From contig NZ_AUKJ01000016.1 in assembly GCF_000424685.1 (NCBI RefSeq), positions 434,001-498,000 of the forward strand: a stretch of DNA of 64,000 nucleotides, written 5' to 3'. The first letter of the stretch is position 1; each line of letters opens with the position of its first letter. This document shows positions 1-10,901 of this stretch, in pieces. The position numbers and the translations under genes were made by a program. This stretch comes from Methylococcus capsulatus str. Texas = ATCC 19069. GTDB lineage: Bacteria; Pseudomonadota; Gammaproteobacteria; Methylococcales; Methylococcaceae. Under the pieces are notes generated by a model. That model saw only the letters and a program-made list of their open reading frames with translations, ran no database searches and was not told the DNA's origin.

Positions 1-271
1 CGTCGGCGTCGGTCTGCTCGGCGTGGACGAGGGCGCGTTCCGCTCGCAGATGCAGGCCAAGATCGATTTCGACGAGGATATCGTCAACGGTTTTATCAAG
101 AGCCTGGTGTTCGGCGCGGTCGTCACTTGGATCGCCGTTTTCGAAGGTTACGATGCCACGCCGACCTCGGAGGGCGTCAGCCGGGCGACGACGCGGTCGG
201 TGGTCTACTCGGCATTCGCAGTGCTGGGCTGCGACTTCGTGCTCACGGCCCTGATGTTTGGAAAGGATTGA
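1..271 (+). CDS. mlaE: MlaE-type phospholipid ABC permease (C-terminal part)
   Basis: The reading frame is open from the left edge, so only about the last 90 residues are present. They include a hydrophobic segment ([19 protein letters not shown]) and the conserved MlaE ending with [21 protein letters not shown] followed by a last membrane helix. MlaE is the inner-membrane permease of the Mla/Ttg2 system, which moves phospholipids between the outer and inner membranes and keeps the outer membrane asymmetric. The next gene (mlaD) starts 3 nt after the stop, so they are one operon. The family assignment is strong; the true start lies outside the window. Confidence 0.9.
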   Translation, partial: VGVGLLGVDEGAFRSQMQAKIDFDEDIVNGFIKSLVFGAVVTWIAVFEGYDATPTSEGVSRATTRSVVYSAFAVLGCDFVLTALMFGKD

Positions 272-274
272 GGC

Positions 275-775
275 GTGCATTCGAAAACGATTGAAATCTG
301 GGTGGGGATATTCGTCGCCCTGGGGTTGGCGTCGCTGTTCCTGCTTGCCATGAAAGTGAGCAATCTCAGCGAATTCGAGACCGGTGCCGAGGGCTACCGG
401 ATCACCGCGCGGTTCCAGAACGTCGGCAGCCTGAAACCCCGGGCGGCCGTCTCCATGGGCGGGGTACGGATCGGGCGGGTCACGTCGGTGTCTTTCGACA
501 AGAAATCCTACGAGGCGGTCGTGGAAATGCGTATCGACCGGCAGTACGACACCCTCCCCGACGATACCAGCGCCAGCATCCTGACCGCCGGACTCCTGGG
601 GGAACAGTACGTTGGTCTTACGCCGGGCGGGAGCGACGACTATCTGGCGGACGGGGGGCAGATCGAACTGACCCAATCGGCGCTGGTCCTGGAGGAAGTC
701 GTCAGCCGGTTCCTGTTCGACAAGGCGGAAGGCGGGGATAAGTCCCGGGACGAATCGGGCAAGAAGAAGAAATAG
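275..775 (+). CDS. mlaD: MlaD, MCE-domain phospholipid-binding subunit
   Basis: A 166-residue protein with a GTG start 3 nt after mlaE. Residues about 7-27 form a single N-terminal membrane helix. Residues about 40-118 form an MCE domain (segments ITARFQNVGSLKPRAAVSMG and GVRIGRVTSV). The charged tail ends in KKKK. In the known Mla complex, MlaD hexamers sit on the periplasmic face of the MlaE/F transporter and exchange lipid with soluble MlaC. Length and architecture match the family. The following gene is mlaB rather than mlaC, which is unusual compared with the E. coli order mlaFEDCB. Confidence 0.93.
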   Translation: MHSKTIEIWVGIFVALGLASLFLLAMKVSNLSEFETGAEGYRITARFQNVGSLKPRAAVSMGGVRIGRVTSVSFDKKSYEAVVEMRIDRQYDTLPDDTSASILTAGLLGEQYVGLTPGGSDDYLADGGQIELTQSALVLEEVVSRFLFDKAEGGDKSRDESGKKKK

Positions 776-777
776 CG

Positions 778-2398
<1,621 letters not shown>

Positions 2399-2402
2399 CC
2401 GC

Positions 2403-3044
2403 ATGCTGACCATCGCCGTTTCCAAGGGCCGCATTTACCAAGAAGCCCTGCCGCTCCTGGCCGAGGCAGGCATCGTGCCGTCGGTGGACCCCGATAAAAG
2501 CCGTAAGCTGATCCTTCCTACCGAGCGGGACGACGTGCAACTGGTCATCATCCGGGCGGCGGACGTCCCCACCTATGTCGAATACGGCGCGGCCGATCTC
2601 GGCATTGCTGGCAAGGATGTCCTGGTGGAATATGAAGGCGAGGGACTCTACGAGCCGCTCGATTTGGGAATAGCGCGCTGCCGGCTGATGACCGCGGGTC
2701 CGCCGGGCAGGCCGGTGGCCAGCCGCCGTCTGCGGGTCGCCACCAAGTACGTCAACACCGCCAAGCGTTTTTTCGCCCGCCGCGGCGTGCAGGCCGAAGT
2801 CATCAAGCTGTACGGCTCGATGGAGCTGGCGCCGCTGGTAGGTCTGGCGGACTGCATCGTCGATCTGGTCGATACCGGCAACACCCTGCGCGCAAACGGC
2901 CTGGCGCCGCAGGAGCTGATCATGGACATCAGTAGCCGGCTGGTGGTGAACAAAGCGGCCATGAAGATGAAGCACGGGCCTATCACGGAACTTGCAGGCC
3001 ATTTGGCCCGGATCGTTTCGGCGCGGGCCGCTCGGGAGAGGTGA
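2403..3044 (+). CDS. hisG: ATP phosphoribosyltransferase, short form
   Basis: A 213-residue enzyme that catalyses the first step of histidine biosynthesis (ATP + PRPP to phosphoribosyl-ATP). The start is ATG 2403 ([19 protein letters not shown]), 4 nt after the murA stop. The [17 protein letters not shown] segment and the PRPP-binding region near the C-terminus ([14 protein letters not shown]) are present. The protein ends after the catalytic domain and lacks the ~80-residue ACT-like regulatory domain of long-form HisG. Short-form enzymes work with HisZ, a HisRS-like regulatory subunit, so a hisZ gene is expected elsewhere; none lies in this window. Confidence 0.96.
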   Translation: MLTIAVSKGRIYQEALPLLAEAGIVPSVDPDKSRKLILPTERDDVQLVIIRAADVPTYVEYGAADLGIAGKDVLVEYEGEGLYEPLDLGIARCRLMTAGPPGRPVASRRLRVATKYVNTAKRFFARRGVQAEVIKLYGSMELAPLVGLADCIVDLVDTGNTLRANGLAPQELIMDISSRLVVNKAAMKMKHGPITELAGHLARIVSARAARER

Positions 3045-3048
3045 GTTT

Positions 3049-4359
3049 ATGACCGAAGTAAAAATCAAACGGCTTTACACCGGCGATGCGGACTTTGCAT
3101 CGCAACTGGACAGGCTGCTTGCCTGGAGCGAAAGCGAGGACACCGACATCCACCAGCGCGTGACCGAGATCATCGGCTGCATCCGCCGCGATGGCGATGC
3201 GGCCCTGGTGGAGCTCACGGCCCGTTTCGACCATTTCGTCGTGGATACCGCTGCGGCGCTCGAGTTGCCGCGTGACGTGCTGGAAGCGGCCTGGCAGGCG
3301 CTGCCCGCCGAACAAGCCAAAGCCCTGCGGGAAGCGGCGGAGCGCATCCGGGCCTACGCCGAGCGGCAAAAGCTCGATTCCTGGGACTACCGTGAAGCCG
3401 ACGGCACTTTGCTGGGACAGAAGATCACGCCGCTCGACCGGGTCGGCCTGTATGTACCCGGTGGCAAGGCCGCATATCCTTCCTCGGTACTGATGAATGC
3501 GGTTCCTGCCAAGGTGGCGGGCGTGCCGGAACTCATCATGGCGGTGCCGGCTCCGCGGGGAGAGCTGAACGCCCTGGTGCTGGCTGCCGCCTATATTTCC
3601 GGAGTGGACCGGGTTTTCCGCATCGGTGGCGCACAGGCCGTCGCCGCCCTGGCTTATGGGACGGAAACGGTGCCGCGGGTCGACAAGATCGTCGGCCCCG
3701 GTAACATCTATGTGGCGACCGCCAAAAAGCTGGTGTTCGGCCAAGTCGGGATCGACATGGTCGCAGGCCCCTCGGAGATCCTGGTGATCTCGGACGGGCG
3801 GACCGACCCGGACTGGATTGCCATGGATCTGTTTTCGCAAGCCGAGCATGACGAGGATGCCCAGGCGATCCTGATCAGCCCGGATGCAGCCCATCTGGAG
3901 GCGGTACAGGCAAGCATCGAGCGGCTGTTGCCCGGCATGGAGCGCGCCGAGGTCATCCGCACCTCGCTGGAGCGGCGCGGCGGCATGATCCTGGTCGATG
4001 ATCTGGAGCAGGCGGCGGCGGTCGCCAATCGCATCGCGCCAGAACATCTGGAGCTTTCGGTGGAGAGTCCGGAGGTCCTGGTGGAGTCGATCCGCAATGC
4101 CGGGGCCATCTTCATGGGGCGCTATACCGCGGAAGCGCTCGGCGATTACTGTGCCGGTCCCAACCACGTCCTGCCGACTTCGGGCACGGCGCGCTTCTCG
4201 TCGCCGCTGGGCGTCTATGATTTCCAGAAGCGGTCCAGCCTGATCTACTGTTCGCCAGACGGCGCAGACCAACTGGGCCGTACCGCTTCGCTGCTGGCCT
4301 GGGGCGAAGGGCTGGGGGCGCATGCCCGTTCGGCCGAATATCGGATCAGGCACCATTAA
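3049..4359 (+). CDS. hisD: Histidinol dehydrogenase
   Basis: A 436-residue enzyme for the last two oxidations of histidine synthesis (histidinol to histidine with two NAD). ATG 3049 is 4 nt after hisG. NAD-binding and catalytic elements are visible: [15 protein letters not shown] near residue 195, the zinc-ligand segment [13 protein letters not shown] near 262, APEHLEL near 330, and [16 protein letters not shown] near 367. The length is normal. It completes a murA-hisG-hisD operon. The commonly following hisC is absent, and the cytochrome bc1 operon comes next after a 236-nt gap. Confidence 0.97.
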   Translation: MTEVKIKRLYTGDADFASQLDRLLAWSESEDTDIHQRVTEIIGCIRRDGDAALVELTARFDHFVVDTAAALELPRDVLEAAWQALPAEQAKALREAAERIRAYAERQKLDSWDYREADGTLLGQKITPLDRVGLYVPGGKAAYPSSVLMNAVPAKVAGVPELIMAVPAPRGELNALVLAAAYISGVDRVFRIGGAQAVAALAYGTETVPRVDKIVGPGNIYVATAKKLVFGQVGIDMVAGPSEILVISDGRTDPDWIAMDLFSQAEHDEDAQAILISPDAAHLEAVQASIERLLPGMERAEVIRTSLERRGGMILVDDLEQAAAVANRIAPEHLELSVESPEVLVESIRNAGAIFMGRYTAEALGDYCAGPNHVLPTSGTARFSSPLGVYDFQKRSSLIYCSPDGADQLGRTASLLAWGEGLGAHARSAEYRIRHH

Positions 4360-4476
4360 AGCGTGCCGTGCCGCTCGGGTTCACGGGGGTAGCGGCAACG
4401 GGCCCGCCGTGGAAACCGTCCCCGGGCGGACCGGAGGCCGCCGGCCCCCTGGGTGTTACAATAAACCCGGTTTGGC

Positions 4477-4506
4477 TTGACCAAACTGCGCACTATGCAA
4501 CACAAT
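4477..4506 (+). promoter_or_regulatory. Candidate sigma70 promoter for the petABC operon
   Basis: TTGACC at 4477-4482 and CACAAT at 4501-4506 are separated by 18 nt. They lie just upstream of the leader ORF and petA, in the only non-coding gap before the operon (4360-4536). The -10 match is partial, so this is a guess from sequence alone. The same geometry (TTGAAA, 18 nt, CACAAT) appears before sucA. Confidence 0.35.
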
Positions 4507-4536
4507 CGGCGGCCAAACAATAAGGAGGATTTCGAA

Positions 4537-4599
4537 ATGGATTGTTTCCAAAGGGGGGTAAGAACGCTCCCGATCACCGCTGGAGAATTTTCACCATGA
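4537..4599 (+). CDS. 20-residue leader ORF overlapping the petA start
   Basis: ATG 4537 follows a near-perfect Shine-Dalgarno (AAGGAGGA, 4522-4529, 7 nt spacing), much stronger than the one in front of petA (GGAGA, 4582-4586). The frame encodes [20 protein letters not shown] and stops at TGA 4597-4599, overlapping the petA ATG (4596-4598) as ATGA. Nothing in the peptide resembles a known leader. The arrangement is what translational coupling looks like: ribosomes finishing the leader would restart on petA. Whether the peptide has a function, or only its translation matters, cannot be told from sequence. Confidence 0.5.
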   Translation: MDCFQRGVRTLPITAGEFSP

Positions 4600-5192
4600 C
4601 TGAAGGCGTCGATTCGGAGAAGCGCCGGTTCCTAACTCAAGCCGCAACCATGATCGGTGCCGTCAGCGCCGGCATGGTCGCCGTCCCGTTCGTCGGCTCC
4701 ATGCAGCCCAGCGCCAAGGCTCAGGCTGCCGGCGCCCCGGTCGATGTCGATATCACCAAACTCGAACCGGGCCAGCTCATCCGCGTGCTCTGGCGCGGCA
4801 AGCCCGTGTGGATTCTGCGCCGGACGCAGCAGGAACTCGATCGTCTGGCAACGCTCGGCGAAGACGTTCTGCGCGATCCCTTGTCGAAGGAGTCCGATCA
4901 GCCGAAAGCGGCGACCAATGTCGTTCGCGCGATCAAACCCGAAGTTTTCGTGGCGATCGGTGTCTGCACCCATCTGGGCTGTGCCCCGACCTTTCGTCCG
5001 GACGTGGCGCCGGCGGATCTCGGTTCCGACTGGCCCGGAGGCTTTTTCTGCCCTTGCCACGGCTCCCGCTTCGATCTGGCCGGCCGCGTGTTCAAGGGAG
5101 TGCCGGCGCCCAAGAATCTGGACATCCCACCCTACAAATACCTGAGCGACTCCCGGATCCTGATCGGAGTGGCCGGCGAGGAGGAGGCCTGA
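4596..5192 (+). CDS. petA: Rieske iron-sulfur subunit of cytochrome bc1
   Basis: A 198-residue periplasmic-facing subunit that takes an electron from ubiquinol and passes it to cytochrome c1. The N-terminus ([19 protein letters not shown]) is a Tat-type signal anchor with a twin Arg before the membrane helix. The 2Fe-2S ligands are in CTHLGC (C124, H126, and disulfide C129) and CPCHGS (C152, H155, with C154 as disulfide partner). ATG 4596 was chosen because [12 protein letters not shown] matches the usual short cytosolic N-terminus; longer frames start inside the leader. The petA stop overlaps the petB start by one base (TGATG). Confidence 0.97.
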   Translation: MTEGVDSEKRRFLTQAATMIGAVSAGMVAVPFVGSMQPSAKAQAAGAPVDVDITKLEPGQLIRVLWRGKPVWILRRTQQELDRLATLGEDVLRDPLSKESDQPKAATNVVRAIKPEVFVAIGVCTHLGCAPTFRPDVAPADLGSDWPGGFFCPCHGSRFDLAGRVFKGVPAPKNLDIPPYKYLSDSRILIGVAGEEEA

Positions 5193-6571
5193 TGCCCAAC
5201 GAGAGAATGAGAGCCGTCATGGACTGGGTGGACCAGCGTCTTCCGGTGAGCGCCTTCGTCCGTGATCACCTGACCCAGTACTACGCGCCGAAGAATTTCA
5301 ATCTGCTGTATTTCTTCGGCTCGCTCGCCCTGTTCGTCCTGGTCAACCAGATCGTCACTGGCATTTTCCTCGCGATGCACTACAAGCCGGATGCCGGTCT
5401 CGCCTTCGATTCGATCGAATACATCATGCGCGACGTCAAGTGGGGCTGGCTGCTGCGCTATATGCATTCGACGGGTGCGTCGGCGTTTTTCATCGTGATC
5501 TATCTGCACATGTTCAGGGCGCTCTTCTACGGGTCGTTCAAGAAGCCCCGGGAACTGCTGTGGCTGTTCGGTATGGTGATCTTTTTGCTCTTGATGGCCG
5601 AGGCGTTCATGGGTTATCTGCTTCCGTGGGGACAGATGTCCTACTGGGGGGCGCAGGTGATCATCTCGCTGTTCGGCGCCATACCGGTGATCGGCGAGGA
5701 TCTCGCCACCTGGGTGCGGGGCGACTACGTGGTGGCCGACGCCACGCTGACCCGCTTCTTCGCCCTGCACGTCGTGGCGATTCCGCTGGCCATCGTGCTG
5801 CTGGTGGTGCTGCACCTGGCGGCGCTGCACACTTCAGGATCGGGCAACCCGGACGGCATCGAGATCAAGGAGAAGAAAGATGCCGACGGTGTGCCGCTGG
5901 ACGGCATTCCGCTCCATCCTTACTACACGGTGAAAGATCTGTATGCCATGGCGGTATTCGTGATTTTGTTCGCCCTGGTCGTGTTCTACGCGCCGGAAAT
6001 GGGGGGCTATTTCCTGGAGCACCCCAACTTCGAGCCGGCCGATCCCATGAAGACGCCGGAACACATCGCGCCGGTGTGGTACTTCACGCCGTTCTACTCG
6101 ATCCTCAGGTCAGTGCCGGACAAGCTCGGCGGCGTCATCGCCATGGGGGCGTCGATCGTGTTGCTGTTCGGACTGCCGTGGCTGGACCGCTGCCAGGTAC
6201 GCTCGATTCGCTACAGGGGCATCTATTACAAGACCGCCCTGACCCTCTTCGTTCTGAGCTTCGTTGGGCTCGGCATCCTGGGCACCAAGCCGGTGACACC
6301 CGCCACAACGTTCCTGGCCCGGTTTTTCTCGCTCAATTACTTCGCCTTTTTCCTGCTGATGCCTTGGTACAGCCTGAAGGACAGGACCAGGCCCCTGCCG
6401 GAGCGTCTGACCGAAGCCGTGATTCCGCTGGAAAAGCGGCAGGGCGTCGTGTGGGAAGGGGTGAGGCGGGCCATCGCCGCGGTGGAGAATTCCAAATGGT
6501 ATAGAAAGGCTGGCGCAAGGGTCGCCGCTTGCTTGGACAGAGCCAGGGAATTTAGCGGAATCGAAAAATGA
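5192..6571 (+). CDS. petB: Cytochrome b subunit of the bc1 complex
   Basis: A 459-residue integral membrane protein carrying hemes bL and bH and both quinone sites. Heme-ligand His pairs are visible in helices YMHSTGASAFFIVIYLHMF and RFFALHVVAIPLAIVLLVVLH. The Qo-site motif normally written PEWY reads PVWY here (APVWYFTPFYSILRSVP); this substitution is known in some proteobacteria. About eight membrane helices are apparent. After the last helix the protein continues for about 60 mostly polar residues, somewhat longer than the usual ~400-430. Start ATG 5192 overlaps the petA stop; the end overlaps petC (ATGA). Confidence 0.97.
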   Translation: MPNERMRAVMDWVDQRLPVSAFVRDHLTQYYAPKNFNLLYFFGSLALFVLVNQIVTGIFLAMHYKPDAGLAFDSIEYIMRDVKWGWLLRYMHSTGASAFFIVIYLHMFRALFYGSFKKPRELLWLFGMVIFLLLMAEAFMGYLLPWGQMSYWGAQVIISLFGAIPVIGEDLATWVRGDYVVADATLTRFFALHVVAIPLAIVLLVVLHLAALHTSGSGNPDGIEIKEKKDADGVPLDGIPLHPYYTVKDLYAMAVFVILFALVVFYAPEMGGYFLEHPNFEPADPMKTPEHIAPVWYFTPFYSILRSVPDKLGGVIAMGASIVLLFGLPWLDRCQVRSIRYRGIYYKTALTLFVLSFVGLGILGTKPVTPATTFLARFFSLNYFAFFLLMPWYSLKDRTRPLPERLTEAVIPLEKRQGVVWEGVRRAIAAVENSKWYRKAGARVAACLDRAREFSGIEK

Positions 6572-7290
6572 GACGAATCGCCGGATTTTTTTTGACTTTG
6601 GTAGCCGGCAGTGCTCTAGCCGTGGAGAGCGTCATGCCGCTGGACGACGTCGCCGTCGACGTTTTCGACAAGGAGTCGCTCAGACGCGGGGCCGTGACCT
6701 ATGCAAACTACTGCCAGGGTTGTCATTCCCTCAAGCATCTGCGCTATTCGCGCATGGCGCACGATCTGAAGCTGGAGGAGGGGGTGCTGGAGCGTGATTT
6801 CCTGCGGGGTCAGGCCAAACTTCAGGACAGCATGCTCAGCGCCATGCATGCCGCCGATGCGGAGCGCTGGTTCGGAGTCGCTCCGCCCGATCTTTCGCTG
6901 ATCGCGCGTTCGCGTCATCCCGACTGGATCTACAGTTATCTCCGTGGCTTTTATCTGGATCCGTCGCGGCCGAACGGCGTGGACAATGCTTTCTTCCGGC
7001 AGGTCGCCATGCCGGACGTATTCGCGTCGCTCCAGGGCGCTCAGCGGCCAGTGATCAAGAAAGGCGGCGGCGTGGAAGCCATCGTCGGCCTGAAACACGT
7101 CAACCAGGGGGCGTTGCCGCCCGACGAGTTCGACGGGATGGTGGCCGATCTGGTCAATTTCCTGGTTTATGCCGCCGAACCCGCCCAATTGGATCGGCTG
7201 CGCATCGGCAAATACGTGATCGTCGTGCTGATCGTTCTGGCGTTCGTTCTCTACCGGCTCAAGCAGGAATACTGGAAGGACATCGCCTGA
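6568..7290 (+). CDS. petC: Cytochrome c1 subunit of the bc1 complex
   Basis: A 240-residue periplasmic heme protein anchored by a C-terminal helix (about 213-231, IGKYVIVVLIVLAFVLYRL). Residues 1-19 are a Sec signal peptide. The heme c attachment site is CQGCH (C49, C52, H53), and the likely axial Met lies in the segment AMPDVFASL. It carries electrons from the Rieske centre to soluble cytochrome c. The ATG overlaps the petB stop, making petABC one tightly coupled operon. Confidence 0.96.
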   Translation: MRRIAGFFLTLVAGSALAVESVMPLDDVAVDVFDKESLRRGAVTYANYCQGCHSLKHLRYSRMAHDLKLEEGVLERDFLRGQAKLQDSMLSAMHAADAERWFGVAPPDLSLIARSRHPDWIYSYLRGFYLDPSRPNGVDNAFFRQVAMPDVFASLQGAQRPVIKKGGGVEAIVGLKHVNQGALPPDEFDGMVADLVNFLVYAAEPAQLDRLRIGKYVIVVLIVLAFVLYRLKQEYWKDIA

Positions 7291-7525
7291 AGCGATCATG
7301 ATACAATCCGGACCAGTCGGGGACGCTCCAGGCGTCCCGATCCGTCCGGCCAACGCACGGGGATTCGCTCCAAGCGGGCGAGCGGTCCGGGAACCCCGGG
7401 ATGGGGCTTCCCCGAAGGGCTCGGGTGTTCTGCCGCTCCCACGGGGACGGGCCCGCCGATACGCGGTTGGCCATGATCAGGAAGGGGATTCCGGGCGTGA
7501 TCACGACATGAAAGAGGTGTGATAC

Positions 7526-8179
7526 GTGGCAACTGCGGCCAGCCGAAAATCCGTGATGACTCTGTTCTGTTCCCCGACCTGCGTGTACAGTCATCGTACA
7601 CGGATCGTGCTGCATGAAAAGGGAATTTCCGCGGACGTCGAATATGTCGACATGGGCGACCCTCCCGAGGATTTGGTCGAACTGAATCCCTACGGCACCA
7701 TGCCGACGCTCGTCGATCGGGATCTGGTGCTCTATGACTCCCGCATCATCATGGAATACCTCGATGAGCGTTTTCCCCATCCTCCGCTGCATCCGATGGA
7801 CCCCGTGTCGCGGGCCCGGGCGCGTTTGCTGGTCCATCGAGTGGAGCAGGACTGGTACGGTCTTGTCGAGGAGATCGAAAACGCGTCCGATGCGGGCGCC
7901 CAGAAGGCCAGGAAGCAGTTGCGGGAAAGTCTGCTCGCTGCCACACCCGTGTTCGCCGCCAAGCCCTATTTTCTGAGTGACGAATTCTGCCTGGTCGATT
8001 GTTCGCTGGCGCCCTTGCTGTGGCGACTGCCCATGCTGGGTATCGAACTGCCGCGCCAGGCCGAGCCGGTCAAGGCTTACGCGGCCCGGCTGTTCGAACG
8101 TCATTCGTTTCAGGCGAGCCTGAGCGACGAGGAGCGGGAGTTCGGCGCGGCGGCCCGCCTCACCCCGGAAAACGCATGA
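7526..8179 (+). CDS. sspA: Stringent starvation protein A
   Basis: A 217-residue GST-fold protein: thioredoxin-like N-domain (MTLFCSPTCVYSHRTRIVLHEKG, then NPYGTMPTLVDRDLVLYDS), followed by an all-helical C-domain. In E. coli, SspA binds RNA polymerase and acts in acid and starvation responses. The start is GTG 7526 with a weak upstream GAAAGAGG. The gene overlaps sspB by 4 nt. The 235-nt leader (7291-7525) has a 7-bp hairpin (7320-7338) but no clear promoter. The petABC-sspAB order is common in Beta- and Gammaproteobacteria and supports the call. Confidence 0.93.
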   Translation: MATAASRKSVMTLFCSPTCVYSHRTRIVLHEKGISADVEYVDMGDPPEDLVELNPYGTMPTLVDRDLVLYDSRIIMEYLDERFPHPPLHPMDPVSRARARLLVHRVEQDWYGLVEEIENASDAGAQKARKQLRESLLAATPVFAAKPYFLSDEFCLVDCSLAPLLWRLPMLGIELPRQAEPVKAYAARLFERHSFQASLSDEEREFGAAARLTPENA

Positions 8180-8568
8180 TTCCGCTCAAGCCCTATCTCA
8201 TACGGGCGGTGTACGACTGGCTGGTGGATAATGATTTCACGCCCTACCTGCTCGTCGACGCCGAAGTGCCTTCGGTGGACGTGCCGCGTCAGTATGTGCA
8301 GGAAGGGCGCATCGTGCTCAATCTCCGCCCCCAGGCAGTGCAGCATCTGGACATGAACAACCGCGAAGTGACGTTCAGCGCCCGTTTCGGCGGCACGCCC
8401 ACCCGCGTGTACATCCCGATATCGGCCGTCATGGCGCTGTATGCCCGGGAAAATGGTCAGGGCATGGTGTTCGACCAGGAAGAGGGGCCCGGCGGCGGAC
8501 CGCCCACTTCGCCCGAGCCGCAGGAGCCGGCGCAGAAAAAGCGGCCGGCGCTGCGGGTCGTGAAATAG
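8176..8568 (+). CDS. sspB: ClpXP adaptor SspB
   Basis: A 130-residue adaptor that delivers ssrA-tagged proteins to ClpXP. The N-terminal ~105 residues form the substrate-binding domain (KPYLIRAVYDWLVDNDFTPY, then GRIVLNLRPQAV). They are followed by a flexible Pro/Glu-rich linker and the C-terminal ClpX-docking peptide RPALRVVK, nearly the E. coli sequence. The ATG overlaps the sspA stop (ATGA). It is convergent with the next gene, with only 9 nt between stops and no evident terminator. Confidence 0.95.
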   Translation: MIPLKPYLIRAVYDWLVDNDFTPYLLVDAEVPSVDVPRQYVQEGRIVLNLRPQAVQHLDMNNREVTFSARFGGTPTRVYIPISAVMALYARENGQGMVFDQEEGPGGGPPTSPEPQEPAQKKRPALRVVK

Positions 8569-8577
8569 GGCTTTTCC

Positions 8578-10479
8578 CTAATAGGTCAGAGTTAGGCCGC
8601 CATAGGCCGCGGCCCCGGTGGTTCCGTAGCCGTAGACCTCTTCATGCCACTTGTTGAGCGCGTTGTCCACCCGGGTCCACAGCGACAGTCGGTCGCTCAC
8701 TTCATAGGATGCGGCAAGATCGAGGACGACATAACCGGCTGCGGTCCGGTTTCCCGTGCTGAGCCGGGGGCCGACCATCACGATGTTGGCGTGGACGTTG
8801 GCGCCGTTGTCGAAACGGTAGTTGAGGTCGAACGCTCCTTTGTTCCGGGCTCTTTGATAGAGCGGGGTTCCGGTATCCTGGTCCCGGCTGTCCATGTAGG
8901 TATAGGTGCCCCGCAGATCCAGGCCGGCCAGCAGATTCAGTTCGACATAGGTTTCCATCCCTTCGGCCGTGGCATTGTTGACGTTTTCCATGCGGAACGC
9001 GACGGGATCGAACTGGATCAGGTCTTTGAATCGGTTGTTGAAATACACGATGCCAGCATTGCCTCTCACGGCTTGCCCGAACGGCTGTTCGACGCCGATG
9101 TCCCAGTTGGTGCTGGTTTCAGGACGAAGGTTCGGATTCCCTGTGTCGTACAAGGGGTCGTAGAGCTGGGCGAGCGCCGGCACCTTGAAGCCGGTTCCGT
9201 AGTTGGCCTTCAAGCGGGTTTCCAGAAGCGGCAGGGTCCAGACTTGACTGACCCGCCAGGTCGTCTTGCCGCCGACGGAATTGTTGTGGTCATGCCGTAC
9301 GTTCGCCGTGGTGGACCACCCGTCGAAGGGGTTGAGCTGGTCTTCGAGAAAATACCCGAGGGTGTTGTAGCCCTCGACGAACTGCGAGGGTTCCATGATG
9401 GTCATGGTGTCCTCTTCATCGTCGATGCCGAAGGATACGGTGTTGGTTTCGTGCGGACGCAGCGTATTGAGCCAGTTGCCCTTGATCTTTTCGCCCAGGT
9501 AGGCGGCGCGGAATGGGAAGGGATCGCCCGGGTTGGCCGCATTGTCGTACTGGCGGTCCACACGGGTGTAGGCCATTCCGACCGTCTGCTCCCATAGGCT
9601 GTCGAAGAGCTTGAGGGTGCCGAAGCCGCGGGTATAGAGCTCGTTGGCGTTGCCGGTATAGTTGGGGTCATCCACGGGTCGCCGGAGCAGGAAGTCGTAA
9701 TTGTCCAGCTTGGTGAAGCCGTCGTCGTAGCGCAGGCTCCAGCCCAGCTCCAGGCCGTCGGCGGGTGTGCCGCCGATGCGGGTGCTGACGGTGGTGTTGC
9801 GGTACCCGTCGCGCTCGGATGCGCCGAAGTGCTGGTCGGCGGCGGAAAAGCCGCGGACCTCGCGGTGACTGGCGGTGAGGCTGTAGTTGAAGCGGGGATC
9901 GCCGCCGGCGAGGTCGCCCATGACTCGCCAAGTGTCGTAGCTACCGCCGTCGACGCTGGTTTTCAGCCTCGGTTTGCCAGAGCCCTTCTTGGTGATGATG
10001 TTGATTACTCCGCCGATGGCTTCGGAACCATAGATCGAGCTCGCCGCGCCGCGCAGGATTTCGATGCGCTCGATGTTGTCGACGGTCAAGTTGGCGAAGT
10101 CGAACCCGGCGTTGGCCGACGAGGGGTCGTTCATTTCGGTCCAGTCGATCAGGACGATGGTCTGGCCGGAGTTGGCGCCGCGCAGGAACACCGAGGTTTC
10201 CCGTCCCGGACCGCCGCTCTGGGCCATGTCGAGACCGGGAACGATGCGCAGGATCTGGTCGACCGAATAGACGCCCCGCTCCTTGATGTCCTCGGCGGTC
10301 AGGACGGTCACGGAGCTGCCGACCTGCCGGCTCGGCGTTTCGGTGCGGGTGGCCGTGACCACCACGGTGTCGAGTTCCGCGGGATCGCTGTCGATGGCCG
10401 GTGTGTCAAGGGAAAGGGTGGCGCCGAGCGCCGTCAGGGAAAGGCGGAAGAGCCGGGATTTCACGATGGACCTCTGCAT
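8578..10479 (-). CDS. btuB: TonB-dependent outer-membrane receptor, BtuB-like (cobalamin)
   Basis: About 633 residues from ATG 10479; GTG 10494 or GTG 10464 are alternative starts. A signal peptide is followed by a TonB box (DTVVVTATR), the plug domain ([20 protein letters not shown] to [18 protein letters not shown]), and a 22-strand-type barrel ending in an aromatic residue (TLTY). TonB-ExbBD-powered receptors of this size import cobalamin. The cobalamin riboswitch immediately upstream makes vitamin B12 the most likely ligand. It stands alone as a single-gene unit; no btuCDF is nearby. Confidence 0.9.
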   Translation of the reverse strand: MQRSIVKSRLFRLSLTALGATLSLDTPAIDSDPAELDTVVVTATRTETPSRQVGSSVTVLTAEDIKERGVYSVDQILRIVPGLDMAQSGGPGRETSVFLRGANSGQTIVLIDWTEMNDPSSANAGFDFANLTVDNIERIEILRGAASSIYGSEAIGGVINIITKKGSGKPRLKTSVDGGSYDTWRVMGDLAGGDPRFNYSLTASHREVRGFSAADQHFGASERDGYRNTTVSTRIGGTPADGLELGWSLRYDDGFTKLDNYDFLLRRPVDDPNYTGNANELYTRGFGTLKLFDSLWEQTVGMAYTRVDRQYDNAANPGDPFPFRAAYLGEKIKGNWLNTLRPHETNTVSFGIDDEEDTMTIMEPSQFVEGYNTLGYFLEDQLNPFDGWSTTANVRHDHNNSVGGKTTWRVSQVWTLPLLETRLKANYGTGFKVPALAQLYDPLYDTGNPNLRPETSTNWDIGVEQPFGQAVRGNAGIVYFNNRFKDLIQFDPVAFRMENVNNATAEGMETYVELNLLAGLDLRGTYTYMDSRDQDTGTPLYQRARNKGAFDLNYRFDNGANVHANIVMVGPRLSTGNRTAAGYVVLDLAASYEVSDRLSLWTRVDNALNKWHEEVYGYGTTGAAAYGGLTLTY

Positions 10480-10599
10480 GGGATGGCCATGCACACCCGC
10501 ATGGCGTCAACGGTTCCGCGGAGGTCGAAAGGCCGGCCCGAGCCGGTGGGGAACCTACCGGCAAATGCGGGATGCGACCCTCGCCCTCCGCGGGGTCTT

Positions 10600-10822
10600 C
10601 ATGTCATCGCAGGCCGGTCTCCGGGCTGATGAGCGGCATGACGCCGGGCGGTGTTCCGCCTTCCCGCGCAGGCGCGCAGTGGCTTGAGGAATCCGCCTCG
10701 GAACGTTTGGTACGTTTCGGCTCAATCACCGTTGCGGGGGCAGCGCCGGATTGGGACAAGGTATCCGCACCGGCTTCCCGTTTCACCGACCGGCCAGGCC
10801 GCCGGTCGACACCTGTGAAGGG
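10600..10822 (-). promoter_or_regulatory. Cobalamin (B12) riboswitch upstream of btuB
   Basis: Reading the minus strand, the canonical elements occur in order: CGGGAAGCCGGTG, AATCCGGCGC, CCCCGCAACGGTGA, AGCCACTG followed by GCGGGAAGGCGG, and the B12 box (CAGCCCGGAGACCGGCCTG, about 10609-10627). This is the adenosylcobalamin-binding core. Beyond it, a G/C-rich helix (GACCCCGCGG ... GGGTC, about 10576-10599) precedes the btuB start and could be the expression platform. By family behaviour, binding of cobalamin should lower btuB expression. It accounts for most of the 422-nt gap between btuB and msrB. Confidence 0.93.
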
Positions 10823-10901
10823 CGCGGATTGTAGCGGATGGAAGCCGGAACGCCAATGTTCAATAATTGATTTTCTTAGAGATTTCGACGGAGATACGGC
10901 T

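Noticed and set aside
4808-5191. Long upstream extension of the petB frame inside petA
   Set aside because: The petA reading frame is unmistakably coding here; the petB family start [12 protein letters not shown] at 5192 is clear.
7320-7338. Hairpin GGGACGC-TCCAG-GCGTCCC between petC and sspA
   Set aside because: No T-run follows, so I do not call it a terminator; it may be one that needs Rho, or chance in GC-rich DNA.
8644-9597. Long plus-strand frame opposite the BtuB-like gene
   Set aside because: It is the mirror of a strongly coding minus-strand gene in GC-rich DNA and has no recognisable domain.
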